Made by a program: the position numbers and the translations under genes. Source: CAVTND01 sp963735955 (GTDB lineage: Bacteria; Pseudomonadota; Gammaproteobacteria; Burkholderiales; Burkholderiaceae_F). Taken from it: 64,000 nucleotides of DNA. This document shows, one piece after another, positions 10,322 to 17,905 of this stretch. The DNA is taken from contig CAVTND010000016.1 of NCBI GenBank assembly GCA_963735955.1, positions 310,001 to 374,000 on the forward strand, given 5' to 3'. Position 1 is the stretch's first letter. Each line of letters opens with the position of its first letter. The notes beneath the pieces are model-generated. The model was not told the DNA's origin. It saw only the letters and a program-made list of their open reading frames with translations, and did no database searches.

Positions 10322-10996
10322 ATGAATCGACGCAATCAACATTCGCCGCAGTCGGTCGCCTGTCGGGCGTTCATCCACGCCGTCATTTTTGTCCTGGCTG
10401 GATGTGCTCGCGGAGATGGCCAGAACACCCCATTAACGATCCGCGGGGAGCTCACATCCCAGGAACGCATCGAATTGCCGACCAAAGGCGTGGGCATCGT
10501 CGAACTCGCTCGCGCGCAGGACGGCCGTGTCGTGGCTGAACAGCGTCTGGCACTCGCTGGCCGACAGATTCCGGTGCCGTTCGAACTGAAAGCGCATCGC
10601 TCAACCATTGAGGACGGAGCGACCTATTTTCTGCGCGGCACCATCGCCATGGATGGTCGAACCCAATGGATCAGTGACGCGGTCGAAGTGCGGGCACGCC
10701 CCGGCACCATCGAGGTCGGCAAATTGGCGCTGAAGCCCTACGAACCCGCGGCGTTCAGCTCGCCGCTGGTGTGCGGCAACCGAAGTGCGAGCGTTGGCGT
10801 CGCCCGGATAGGTCAGCGAGACATACTGCAGCTCTCCGTCGGCAGCGAGCGCTTCGAGTTGTTCGAGACCGTCACGGCGTCCGGCGCGCGCTACGAGGCA
10901 GTGAACGATTCAAAGACGTTTGTCTGGTTCAAGGGGCAGCGCGCGACTCTCACGGTACGCGGCGAGACCCTTCCGGAGTGCATCGTCGCCAATTAG
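10322..10996 (+). CDS. YbaY-like / MliC-like lipoprotein
   Basis: 224-residue envelope protein. A signal sequence ends in a lipobox-like 'VLAGC' (about residues 24-28). The first half (ELTSQERIELP..., IPVPFEL) resembles YbaY/YscW-type pilotin domains. The C-terminal half, with Cys in 'PLVCGN', 'SGARYEA', 'FVWFKGQRATL' and a final Cys near the end, resembles MliC, an inhibitor of C-type lysozyme that uses that disulfide. Together these suggest a cell-surface lysozyme-protection lipoprotein. Domain calls are from motif memory and not from a search. Confidence 0.7.
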   Translation: MNRRNQHSPQSVACRAFIHAVIFVLAGCARGDGQNTPLTIRGELTSQERIELPTKGVGIVELARAQDGRVVAEQRLALAGRQIPVPFELKAHRSTIEDGATYFLRGTIAMDGRTQWISDAVEVRARPGTIEVGKLALKPYEPAAFSSPLVCGNRSASVGVARIGQRDILQLSVGSERFELFETVTASGARYEAVNDSKTFVWFKGQRATLTVRGETLPECIVAN

Positions 10997-11040
10997 CGCG
11001 CCGCCAGCCGCGCGTGTCTGTTCCTGTCGCGTCCGATGCG

Positions 11041-12375
11041 CTACCCCGCTTTGGCCGGCATGTGCTCGTTGACCACGTCGATAACCTTCTCGGGTTCCTG
11101 GGCGTCGTCGTCGGTCTCTCTGTTCAGCACCTGTTTCATTCGCTTCTCGTCGAGCTCACCGCACCACTTACCCACGACAACCGTGGCCACGCCGTTGCCG
11201 ATAAGGTTGGTCAGCGCCCGCGCTTCGGACATGAAGCGGTCGATGCCGAGGATCAGCGCGAGTCCCGCGACCGGCACGTTGCCCACGGCGGACAGCGTCG
11301 CTGCAAGCACGATGAAACCGCTCCCCGTGACCCCCGCGGCGCCTTTCGACGTCAGCAGGAGCACCGCAAGCAGCGTCAACTGCTGCGTGAGAGTCATCGG
11401 CGTGTTGGTCGCCTGCGCGATGAAGACCGCGGCCATCGTGAGGTAGATCGAAGTGCCGTCGAGATTGAACGAATAGCCCGTAGGAATGACCAGGCCGACG
11501 GTCGATTTCCTGACGCCGAGATTCTCCATTTTCGCCATCATGCGAGGCAGCACGGATTCCGACGACGAGGTGCCGAGCACGATCAGCAGCTCCTCCTTGA
11601 TGTAGCGGATGAACTTCAGAATGCTGAAGCCGTGATATCGCGCAATGAGCCCGAGCACGACAAGGATGAAGACGAGGCAGGTGAGATAGAACGTCGCCAT
11701 CAGCTTGCCAAGCGACACCAGCGACACGAGGCCGTACTTGCCGATGGTGAAGGCCATTGCACCGAAGGCACCGATCGGCGCCACCTTCATGATGACGCCG
11801 ACGATCGCGAACAGCACGTGCGAGGTTTTTTCGATCATGTCGAACACGAGAGTGCCGCGGCCGCCGAACTTGTGAAGACAGAAACCGAACAGGATGGCGA
11901 TCAGCAGCACCTGCAGGATCTCGCCCCTGGCGAAGGCGTCCACGATCGTATTGGGGATGATGTTGAGCAGGAAGTCCTGCGTGCTCTGCATCTGACCCGG
12001 CTTGGTGTAGGCGGCCACACCCTTGGTGTCCAGCGAGGCGGGATCGACGTTCATCCCGGCGCCTGGCTGGACGAAGTTGACGATCAGAAGACCAACCACC
12101 AGCGCGATGCTGCTGACGATTTCGAAGTACAGGAGCGCGAGTCCGCCGGTCTTCCCGACTTTCTTCATGTCCTCCATCCCGGCGATGCCGACGACGACGG
12201 TGCAGAAGATGATTGGCGCGATGATCATCTTGATCAGCTTGATGAAGCCGTCGCCCAGCGGCTTCATCGCGGTCCCGGTCTCGGGATAGAAATGGCCGAG
12301 GAGGACGCCGACCACGATGGCGCAGATGACCTGGAAGTACAGCGACCTGTAGAGCGGCCTGCTTGTCTTAGCCAT
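11041..12375 (-). CDS. dctA: C4-dicarboxylate / cation symporter (DctA type)
   Basis: Inner-membrane secondary carrier importing succinate, fumarate or malate (DAACS family) with Na+ or H+. It shows the re-entrant serine-rich loop 'GTSSSESVLPRMM', the TM7 region 'GYSFNLDGTSIYLTMAA' and the re-entrant loop 'TSKGAAGVTGSGF'. The length (about 444 residues) fits DctA. Start ATG 12375 ('MAKTSRP') has GGAG eight bases upstream, whereas an upstream ATG is too close to that site. The next gene upstream on the same strand is a binding protein, only 64 bases away, so the two may be coexpressed. Confidence 0.92.
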   Translation of the reverse strand: MAKTSRPLYRSLYFQVICAIVVGVLLGHFYPETGTAMKPLGDGFIKLIKMIIAPIIFCTVVVGIAGMEDMKKVGKTGGLALLYFEIVSSIALVVGLLIVNFVQPGAGMNVDPASLDTKGVAAYTKPGQMQSTQDFLLNIIPNTIVDAFARGEILQVLLIAILFGFCLHKFGGRGTLVFDMIEKTSHVLFAIVGVIMKVAPIGAFGAMAFTIGKYGLVSLVSLGKLMATFYLTCLVFILVVLGLIARYHGFSILKFIRYIKEELLIVLGTSSSESVLPRMMAKMENLGVRKSTVGLVIPTGYSFNLDGTSIYLTMAAVFIAQATNTPMTLTQQLTLLAVLLLTSKGAAGVTGSGFIVLAATLSAVGNVPVAGLALILGIDRFMSEARALTNLIGNGVATVVVGKWCGELDEKRMKQVLNRETDDDAQEPEKVIDVVNEHMPAKAG

Positions 12376-12439
12376 GCGCATTTCTCCGGTCTTCAATGCC
12401 GCTGGGCGCAGCGGCAGGTGTGAAATTCCCGAGCCCGGC

Positions 12440-13393
12440 TCAATCGCCGGGCAGGCCCTGCACCCTGAACAGCTCCTCCAGGTGTGGGCTCATCGGCAGA
12501 TTGAGCCGCACGCCGGACGGCAACGGTTTCAGGAACCAGCGCTCGTAAATCGCGACGATCTCGCGGCTTCCCGCCAGGGTATGGAACGCGCGCTCGACGA
12601 CTTCGGCGAACTCCGGATCGTCCTTGCGCAACATCAGCGCATAGTCTGCGTAGGTCAGGAAATCGCCGACCACGCGGAACTCGCTCCCTGATCGGGTTTC
12701 CGCCACCATGCCGTAGAGTTGCACGTCGTCGTTGGCGAAGGCGTCCGCCTTGCCTGCCGCGAGCATCTGAAACGATTCATTGTGATCGGCGCCGAAGACG
12801 AATTTGACCGTGAGCTTCTGGCGCCCGACGAGCTTGGGAACTGCCGTCTCGTGGACCGTGCCGCGTGTTAGCACGATGGTCTTGCCCTCGAGGTCGCGCA
12901 GCGAGCGAATGCCGCTGCCGCGCCGGACCAGGAGCTTGGTGCCGGTGACGAACGTGGTGGGCGAAAAGGCAACGATCTTGCGCCGCTCGGCGTTGTTTGT
13001 CGTCGAACCGCACTCGAGGTCGATCGCGCCTGAGGTCACGAGCTCGAAACGGTTCTCGGGCGTCACGGCCCGATATTCGACGCTGAGTTCCTTGCCGACT
13101 TCGCGTGCAATTTCGTCAACGACGAGTTCGCAGAGGTCGAGCGAGTATCCGATCGGCCTCTTCTTCGCATCCAGGAACGCGAACGGCGGCGAGTTCTCGC
13201 GGTGCCCCAGTCGAACGACACGCGTTTCGTCGATTCTCTTGAGCGTGCCGGAGGAGTAGGCGACGATGGGTGCGACGGCGCGCTGGGCGACCGCCGGGTC
13301 GGCCGCCAGCAGGGCACAAAGCACCCCGACGACGGCTGCCCGCAATGCTGCGATTGGTGAGGGCACCATTCTGCGCGTCCGGCCGACGCTCAT
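12440..13393 (-). CDS. Amino-acid-type ABC substrate-binding protein (GltI-like)
   Basis: Periplasmic solute-binding protein of family 3. The start at ATG 13393 gives a signal peptide ending 'AADPAVAQ'. The mature part has 'RLGHRENSPPFAFLDAKKRPIGYSLDL', the typical ligand-binding start, then 'IDLECGSTTNNAERR', a GltI-type signature for glutamate/aspartate binders, and 'DAFANDDVQLYG'. It ends 'RVQGLPGD'. No permease or ATPase is adjacent. The neighbouring DctA carrier handles dicarboxylates, so both genes could scavenge C4/C5 acidic substrates. The substrate is inferred from similarity only. Confidence 0.85.
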   Translation of the reverse strand: MSVGRTRRMVPSPIAALRAAVVGVLCALLAADPAVAQRAVAPIVAYSSGTLKRIDETRVVRLGHRENSPPFAFLDAKKRPIGYSLDLCELVVDEIAREVGKELSVEYRAVTPENRFELVTSGAIDLECGSTTNNAERRKIVAFSPTTFVTGTKLLVRRGSGIRSLRDLEGKTIVLTRGTVHETAVPKLVGRQKLTVKFVFGADHNESFQMLAAGKADAFANDDVQLYGMVAETRSGSEFRVVGDFLTYADYALMLRKDDPEFAEVVERAFHTLAGSREIVAIYERWFLKPLPSGVRLNLPMSPHLEELFRVQGLPGD

Positions 13394-13473
13394 CGCGCCT
13401 CGGCCACCGCGCCCCCGGTCGCCCTCATGCCTCACGGGTGTCCTCCATCTTGGACATCGCTGCCCAACGCCAT

Positions 13474-13500
13474 GCACTACGGCAACGGGCGGCGTAGTGC
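13474..13500. other. Short inverted repeat upstream of the binding-protein gene
   Basis: An 8-bp perfect inverted repeat (GCACTACG / CGTAGTGC) with an 11-base loop, 80-107 bases upstream of the binding-protein start. It could be an operator or a small RNA hairpin in the leader. No T-run follows on either strand, so it is not a typical terminator. Confidence 0.25.
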
Positions 13501-13633
13501 CCGTATCGGTTCCACGGTCCTAGCCGGCTGAATCCTCCACGAAGCATCGGGTGGATCGCCGCGCCAATTGTCGTCAATTCTGCCGCTTGCGCGCGCCTAG
13601 CGCCAGCCTGCCGATTCCTGACGGCGTGCGCAA

Positions 13634-13801
13634 CTAGTGGCCTGTAACAGCCAATTCAGAACTGCCTTGCAGGCCGGGGCGACCGATTGCTTTGTCGCTC
13701 GCCTTGCGAATATGCGAGAGCTATTCGACGCGGCTCGCTTCGCGCACTCGGCGCGCCCGGGCCCGCCTTTCAGTCCCGAATCGACTGTTACAGGCCACTA
13801 G
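13634..13801. repeat. 168-bp element with 31-bp imperfect terminal inverted repeats
   Basis: The ends 13634-13650 and 13785-13801 are perfect 17-bp inverted copies (CTAGTGGCCTGTAACAG). The similarity extends inward to about 31 bp with a few mismatches, and parts of the interior (around 13670-13700 versus 13740-13765) also pair. The right arm contains the stop codon of rsgA (13798-13800). It has no coding capacity. The structure fits a miniature inverted-repeat element or a REP-like palindromic element. No second copy was noticed in this window. Confidence 0.7.
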
Positions 13802-14853
13802 CCGCGCTTCATTTTCATGCGCTCGACGGCGCCGCGGTGACGGGCCTTCCACTGTGCCAACCGTTGGCGGCGTTCGAGCGGAGTCAGCGTGTCGCGCCGA
13901 AGATCACGCAGCATCTTCTGGTAGTTGAGCAGGCGATCCGGCGCCACACCGGCCCGTACTGCGCAGCCCGGCTCGTCGATGTGGTCGCAGTCGCGGAAGC
14001 GGCATTGCTCGGCCAGCGCCTGGATGTCCGCAAAGCTCGCGCCGAGGCCTTCTTCATCGGTGTCGGGGCGCAGTCCGCGCAGACCCGGAGTGTCGATCAG
14101 GCATGCGCCCGCGGGCAGCATGTGCAGACTGCGGCTGCGCGTGGTGTGGCGGCCGCGACTGTCGTCGGCGCGTATGCCACCGGTGTCCTGGACTTCGTGG
14201 CCGACCAGCGTATTCGTCAGGGTCGACTTGCCGGCGCCCGAGGAGCCAAGCACCACTAGGGTCTGGCCCACGCCGGTGTAGGGCGCCAGCTCGGTTGCGG
14301 TCGTCGCCGCGCGCGCGTCCACCGCGTGCACCGTCAGCTCGGAAGGCAGCCGGGCGCGCAGGGAATCGAGCCGGCCTTCGACATCGTGCGCGAGATCGAG
14401 CTTGGTCAGGACGATTACCGGCCAGACTTCGGCGCTGCGCACCATCGCCACATAGCGCTCGAGACGGCGCAGGTTGAAGTCGCCATCCAGGCCCATCACG
14501 AGCAAGGCGGTGTCGATGTTGCTGACGATGGCCTGGCGCGCACCGACCGAGGTCCGGCGCGCGATCTGGTTAGTCGGTGCAACGCGCGCGCCGATCCAGC
14601 AAGCGCCATGGTCGTCGGCGTCGGCCAGCACCCAGTCGCCGGCCGCCAGTTCCTCGCCGCCCGCCAGCGCGCGCTGCAGCCAGGGCAGCAGGCGCGCACT
14701 GTGTTCGGCCTGGCCATCGTGCAGCCGGATAGTCTCCCGATGCACTTCGAGCACGCGCATCGGTGTTCCATTTCCTTCGAGCTGAGCAAGTGCCTGTGCA
14801 ACAGAATTGTTGAAGCCGATCGGCCGCAGCCGATCGTGGTCATAGTCGTTCAT
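13798..14853 (-). CDS. rsgA: Ribosome small subunit-dependent GTPase A
   Basis: Circularly permuted GTPase that helps 30S subunit maturation. Visible motifs in permuted order: G4 'LTKLDL', P-loop 'GSSGAGKSTLTN', switch 'GRHTTRSRSL', G3 'DTPGLR', then a zinc knuckle (CRFRDC..H..EPGC). The N-terminal OB-fold part reads 'GDWVLADAD'. It ends in the basic tail 'MKMKRG'. The length (351 residues) fits. Start ATG 14853 is chosen because the upstream extension is arginine/proline-rich noise. The stop codon lies inside the arm of the 168-bp inverted repeat. Confidence 0.93.
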   Translation of the reverse strand: MNDYDHDRLRPIGFNNSVAQALAQLEGNGTPMRVLEVHRETIRLHDGQAEHSARLLPWLQRALAGGEELAAGDWVLADADDHGACWIGARVAPTNQIARRTSVGARQAIVSNIDTALLVMGLDGDFNLRRLERYVAMVRSAEVWPVIVLTKLDLAHDVEGRLDSLRARLPSELTVHAVDARAATTATELAPYTGVGQTLVVLGSSGAGKSTLTNTLVGHEVQDTGGIRADDSRGRHTTRSRSLHMLPAGACLIDTPGLRGLRPDTDEEGLGASFADIQALAEQCRFRDCDHIDEPGCAVRAGVAPDRLLNYQKMLRDLRRDTLTPLERRQRLAQWKARHRGAVERMKMKRG

Positions 14854-14975
14854 GGTCGTTCCCGAATCTTTCCCAAAGGCAGCACGAAGCCGCAAACGCA
14901 ACGCGCGTGCGAAGGCACGCGAACCAAAGCGAACGGGAGTCGGCCGCGAGTGCGGCGGATTCGGAACGAACCGAG

Positions 14976-15020
14976 TCAGCGCTGGGCGGCCGACTGGACT
15001 GCGGTATCTTTCTTGGACAT
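14976..15020 (-). CDS. Possible 14-residue leader peptide upstream of rsgA
   Basis: An ATG at 15018-15020 follows a very strong AAGGAGG ribosome site (complement of 15026-15032) and opens a 14-codon frame beginning 'MSKKDTAVQ' that ends at TGA 14976-14978. It sits in the 338-base gap between divergent rsgA and arfB. Given the indel errors elsewhere it may instead be the start of a slightly longer small protein. I do not recognise it. The rest of the gap shows no other feature. Confidence 0.3.
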   Translation of the reverse strand: MSKKDTAVQSAAQR

Positions 15021-15191
15021 GCGCGCCTCCTTGAGAAAGCAGCGCTCGACGAGCGGAGGCGCGAGCATCGCGCAAAGCGCCTTGCCGGTCAATGCCCCGA
15101 GTGCACGGTGTTGGCGGTGTCCGGTGCGGCGATCACAATCGCGTGGGCCGGGAATCGTGATCTACATACCAGGAACGGTGGGCGAAGCTTC

Positions 15192-15606
15192 GTGAATTCA
15201 CGCTTGATCCCATACCTGCTCGAGGAAAGCGAGATCGAGCTCACCCCGATCCGCGCCCAGGGCGCCGGCGGTCAGAACGTCAACAAGGTCTCGAATGCGG
15301 TGCATCTTCGCTTCGACATCCATGCCTCAACCTTGCCGGACGAACTCAAGGCGCGCCTGGTTGCGCTGCGCGATCAGCGCATCAGCGACGATGGCGTCGT
15401 CGTCATCAAGGCACAGAGTTTTCGCAGCCTCGAGAAGAATCGCGACGATGCGCTTGTCACGCCTGCGCGCCCTGGTTGGTGCGGCGGCCGTTGTTCCGCG
15501 CGTGCGACGCCCGACCAAGCCGACTGCAAGCGCGCGACGCAAACGGGTGGAAACCAAGGTGCGACGAGGCGAGGTGAAGGCACTGCGCCGGCGCGTCGCC
15601 GATTGA
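15192..15606 (+). CDS. arfB: Alternative ribosome-rescue factor / peptidyl-tRNA hydrolase (one frame break)
   Basis: Class I release-factor-like protein that hydrolyses peptidyl-tRNA on stalled ribosomes. The catalytic GGQ is present in 'GAGGQNVNKVSNAVHL'. It starts at GTG 15192. After 'RSLEKNRDDAL' near 15455 the frame shifts by one base, and the expected basic C-terminal tail follows in another frame ('KPTASARRKRVETK', then 'KALRRRVAD'), ending at 15606. The corrected length (about 137 residues) is normal for ArfB. It is divergent from rsgA, another ribosome-associated gene. Confidence 0.85.
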
Positions 15607-15615
15607 TCGGAGCGC

Positions 15616-16230
15616 CTAGTTGACGAAAAACATGACGCTGACAAAGTGGCTGGCGCTGCCGCCCATGACGAACAGGTGCCAAATGCCGTGCGCATGCCGC
15701 CAACGGGTGTCGTTCACATAGAACAGGACCCCCAACGTATAGAGAGCTCCACCGGCGGCCAGCCAGCCGATGCCACCCATGCCAAGCTTGTCGATCAGCG
15801 GCACCACTGCAGAGGCACCGACCCAGCCCATGATGAGATGCGGTATCGGCGAAGGGTCGCGTCCATCGGTACGCGTCCAGGCGCGCCATATGCCGTGCAG
15901 GCCCAGCAGCCAGATGATCGCAAACAGCGTCCAGCCGAAAGCGCCGCGCAGGCTCACCAGGGTGAACGGTGCATAGCTGGCGGCAATCAGCAGGAAGATC
16001 GCCGCGTGGTCCATCTTGCGGAACAGCGCCTTGGCCGGGCCGCGTATCGAGTGATACAGGGTGGAGATTGCGTAGAGAAGGACGAGGGCGACGCCATACA
16101 GACTGAACGCCACGATCTTCCAAGGGTCGCCCTGGGAAGCCGCTTGCGCAATCAGCACCGCAGAGCCGGCAATCGCCAGGGCCGTGCCCGCGAGGTGCGT
16201 GATGCTGTTGAGTCGTTCGCCGTGATACAT
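15616..16230 (-). CDS. Hemolysin III / YqfA-type membrane protein
   Basis: Seven-helix inner-membrane protein of the PAQR/hemolysin III superfamily, whose function in bacteria is not settled. Conserved residues include 'SITHLAGTALAI', 'STLYHS', 'KMDHAAIFLLIA' and the C-terminal 'HGIWHLFVMGGSASHF', which place the Ser and His residues proposed to bind zinc. It starts at ATG 16230 ('MYHGERLNS'). The frame extends upstream but without family similarity. It is convergent with arfB, ten bases apart. Confidence 0.9.
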   Translation of the reverse strand: MYHGERLNSITHLAGTALAIAGSAVLIAQAASQGDPWKIVAFSLYGVALVLLYAISTLYHSIRGPAKALFRKMDHAAIFLLIAASYAPFTLVSLRGAFGWTLFAIIWLLGLHGIWRAWTRTDGRDPSPIPHLIMGWVGASAVVPLIDKLGMGGIGWLAAGGALYTLGVLFYVNDTRWRHAHGIWHLFVMGGSASHFVSVMFFVN

Positions 16231-16353
16231 GATGGAGAGCACAGTACGTGGTTTCGTCAAAAGTCGAGCCTGCGGGTACTGCACTCCTGGTGCGACTTAT
16301 TCACTTGTTCCGCCGAGGCAGTAACAAGCGGGTGAGGCAAAGATGGCAGGGAC

Positions 16354-16381
16354 AAAAAAACCGCAGCCGAGGCTGCGGTTT
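16354..16381 (-). terminator. Rho-independent terminator after the cold-shock gene
   Basis: Inverted repeat AAACCGCAGCC / GGCTGCGGTTT at 16358-16368 and 16371-16381 with a tiny loop. Read on the minus strand it runs into a T-run (A-run 16354-16360). It ends 20 bases after the cold-shock stop codon. Confidence 0.9.
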
Positions 16382-16401
16382 CTCAATGAGGCCGAGCCTC
16401 T

Positions 16402-16605
16402 TTACAGCGGCTTGATCTGCGATGCCTGCGGGCCTTTTTTGCCCTGCGTGACGACATATTCGACGCGCTGGTTTTCCTGCAGGGACTTGAAGCCGCCCGC
16501 CTGGATTTCCGAGAAATGCGCGAACAGGTCCGCGCCGCCATCGTCAGGCTTGATGAAGCCGAAGCCTTTTGCATCGTTGAACCACTTGACAGTACCTTGA
16601 GCCAT
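16402..16605 (-). CDS. cspA: Cold-shock domain protein
   Basis: 67-residue single-stranded nucleic-acid chaperone. It carries RNP1 'KGFGFI' and the RNP2-like stretch 'DLFAHFSEI', with the typical start 'AQGTVKWFNDAKGFGFI' and end 'GPQASQIKPL'. A long AT-richer leader (16606 to about 16700) precedes it, as is common for cold-shock mRNAs. The gene is closed by a strong terminator, so it is monocistronic. Whether it is cold-induced cannot be read from the sequence. Confidence 0.96.
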   Translation of the reverse strand: MAQGTVKWFNDAKGFGFIKPDDGGADLFAHFSEIQAGGFKSLQENQRVEYVVTQGKKGPQASQIKPL

Positions 16606-16834
16606 TGACGTTCCTTGAACGAGTTGGTTTGGAATAAAACGCTACGGATTAATGCCGTTGCGTGCAGACGATCAAGTAACTCGAACCTGGGGGGAAGTGC
16701 AGGGGCCGATGTGACTGGCTTGGGCTGGCAGATACCGGAGGACTGACGAGACTCAAACGTGAGCGAGGCAAACGGTACTCGATAAGACTCGCCTTGTCCA
16801 ATCGGAATTTTCTGTACTGCAATGTTTTCAGGCA

Positions 16835-17011
16835 CTAGCCCGTGGTCGAGGTATCGGCCGGGGGCGCCGCGTCACCCGGGTTGGCCGGGGCTGAGCCTTC
16901 TGTGCCGTCGGGCGCGCGCTGGTGCTGCTTGCGCTGACGCTTTTCGTCCTGCTTCTTCTTCCGCGCTATCTCGCGCTGGCGCTTTTCAAACGAGTAATTA
17001 GTCTTGGCCAA
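16835..17011 (-). CDS. Small basic conserved protein (AKTNYSFEKRQ family), TTG start
   Basis: 58-residue protein starting at TTG 17009-17011, directly after a GGGAGGA ribosome site. It begins 'AKTNYSFEKRQREIARKKK' and is dominated by Lys, Arg and Gln for about 35 residues, then has an Ala/Pro-rich tail ending 'DTSTTG'. I recognise it as a widespread small protein of Betaproteobacteria without known function. The charged helix suggests RNA or ribosome binding, which is inference. It is easily missed because of the TTG start and short length. Confidence 0.75.
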   Translation of the reverse strand: MAKTNYSFEKRQREIARKKKQDEKRQRKQHQRAPDGTEGSAPANPGDAAPPADTSTTG

Positions 17012-17207
17012 ATGTCCTCCCGAGGTGGCGGCGGCCAGATTACCGCATCGCTGGGAGCGAGCTTAACCCAGGCTCATCCACGCCGCAGTACATCGGTGAC
17101 GGTTGGGAGGCTCACGCAATTGCGCCAGGCGTCGAAACCCGTCGGCCCGTTGCTATCGTTCCGGTCCGATCGGTTTCGCCTGATCTGCCTGATCAGTCCG
17201 GCTAGCC

Positions 17208-17852
17208 ATGAGCGTGAATGTCGCTTTCTACTTTGATCCAGTCAGTCCCTATGCCTGGCTGGCCAGCACACAGCTCGAGCGCCTCGAAGCGGCGGGCAGC
17301 GTGATCGATGTGCAGCCGGTGCTGTTTGCCGGCCTGTTGGGTGCACATGGCACCAAGGGGCCGGCCGAAGTCCCCGCCAAGCGCGCCTATACGATGCGTG
17401 ACGTGATGCGCTGTGCGCAGGCCCTCGGGCTGCAGTTCAAGGGCCCGCCGTCGCACCCGTTCAATCCCTTGCGCGCGCTGCGCTGTTGCAGCGCGCTCGA
17501 TGACGCGGCCGCGCGACGCCGTTTCGGCCCCGCCCTGTTGTCCGCAGCCTGGGAAGAGGGCCTCGACCTGAGCGACGCCGAAGTGGTCGCTGCAGTCGCA
17601 GATCGGTGCGGCCTCGACGGGTCGTTCCTGGTCGACCAGGGCAGTGCGCCGCAGGTCAAGCAGCGCCTGGCAGACGCCACCCATACTGCTGTTTCCGCTG
17701 GCATATTCGGCGTGCCGAGTTTTGTCATCGACGGTGAAATATTCTGGGGCGCCGATCGAATCGACGCGATACTCCGGCGTTTGCAGGGCCAGCACATTGA
17801 CGAAGGGCGGCTCGACCAGTTCCTGTCGCGCACGCCGTCGGCCTCACGCTAG
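17208..17852 (+). CDS. DsbA-family 2-hydroxychromene-2-carboxylate isomerase-like protein
   Basis: 214-residue thioredoxin-fold protein of the kappa-class GST/HCCA isomerase type. The N-terminus 'VAFYFDPVSPYAWLAS' has the serine that replaces the redox cysteines in this family and binds glutathione. 'FGVPSFVIDGEIFWGADRIDAI' is the conserved cis-proline region and C-terminal helix. Known members isomerise a naphthalene-pathway intermediate with glutathione, but many are uncharacterised, and no aromatic-degradation genes are adjacent, so the substrate is open. A same-strand MFS carrier follows after 53 bases. Confidence 0.88.
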   Translation: MSVNVAFYFDPVSPYAWLASTQLERLEAAGSVIDVQPVLFAGLLGAHGTKGPAEVPAKRAYTMRDVMRCAQALGLQFKGPPSHPFNPLRALRCCSALDDAAARRRFGPALLSAAWEEGLDLSDAEVVAAVADRCGLDGSFLVDQGSAPQVKQRLADATHTAVSAGIFGVPSFVIDGEIFWGADRIDAILRRLQGQHIDEGRLDQFLSRTPSASR

Positions 17853-17905
17853 GCTATTGCCTGGCCTGAGTCTCATTGGCGGCGCGCGGCGCAAACGGCC
17901 ACTCA

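Noticed and set aside
10771..12423. A 550-residue open frame on the plus strand opposite dctA
   Set aside because: It is rich in Asp, His and Arg with no family similarity, and the minus strand encodes a clear DctA. Long antisense frames are normal at this GC content.
16383..16835. A 150-residue minus-strand frame overlapping the cold-shock gene
   Set aside because: It is in another frame of a real gene and its leader, has no ribosome site and looks like Ser/Arg-rich noise.
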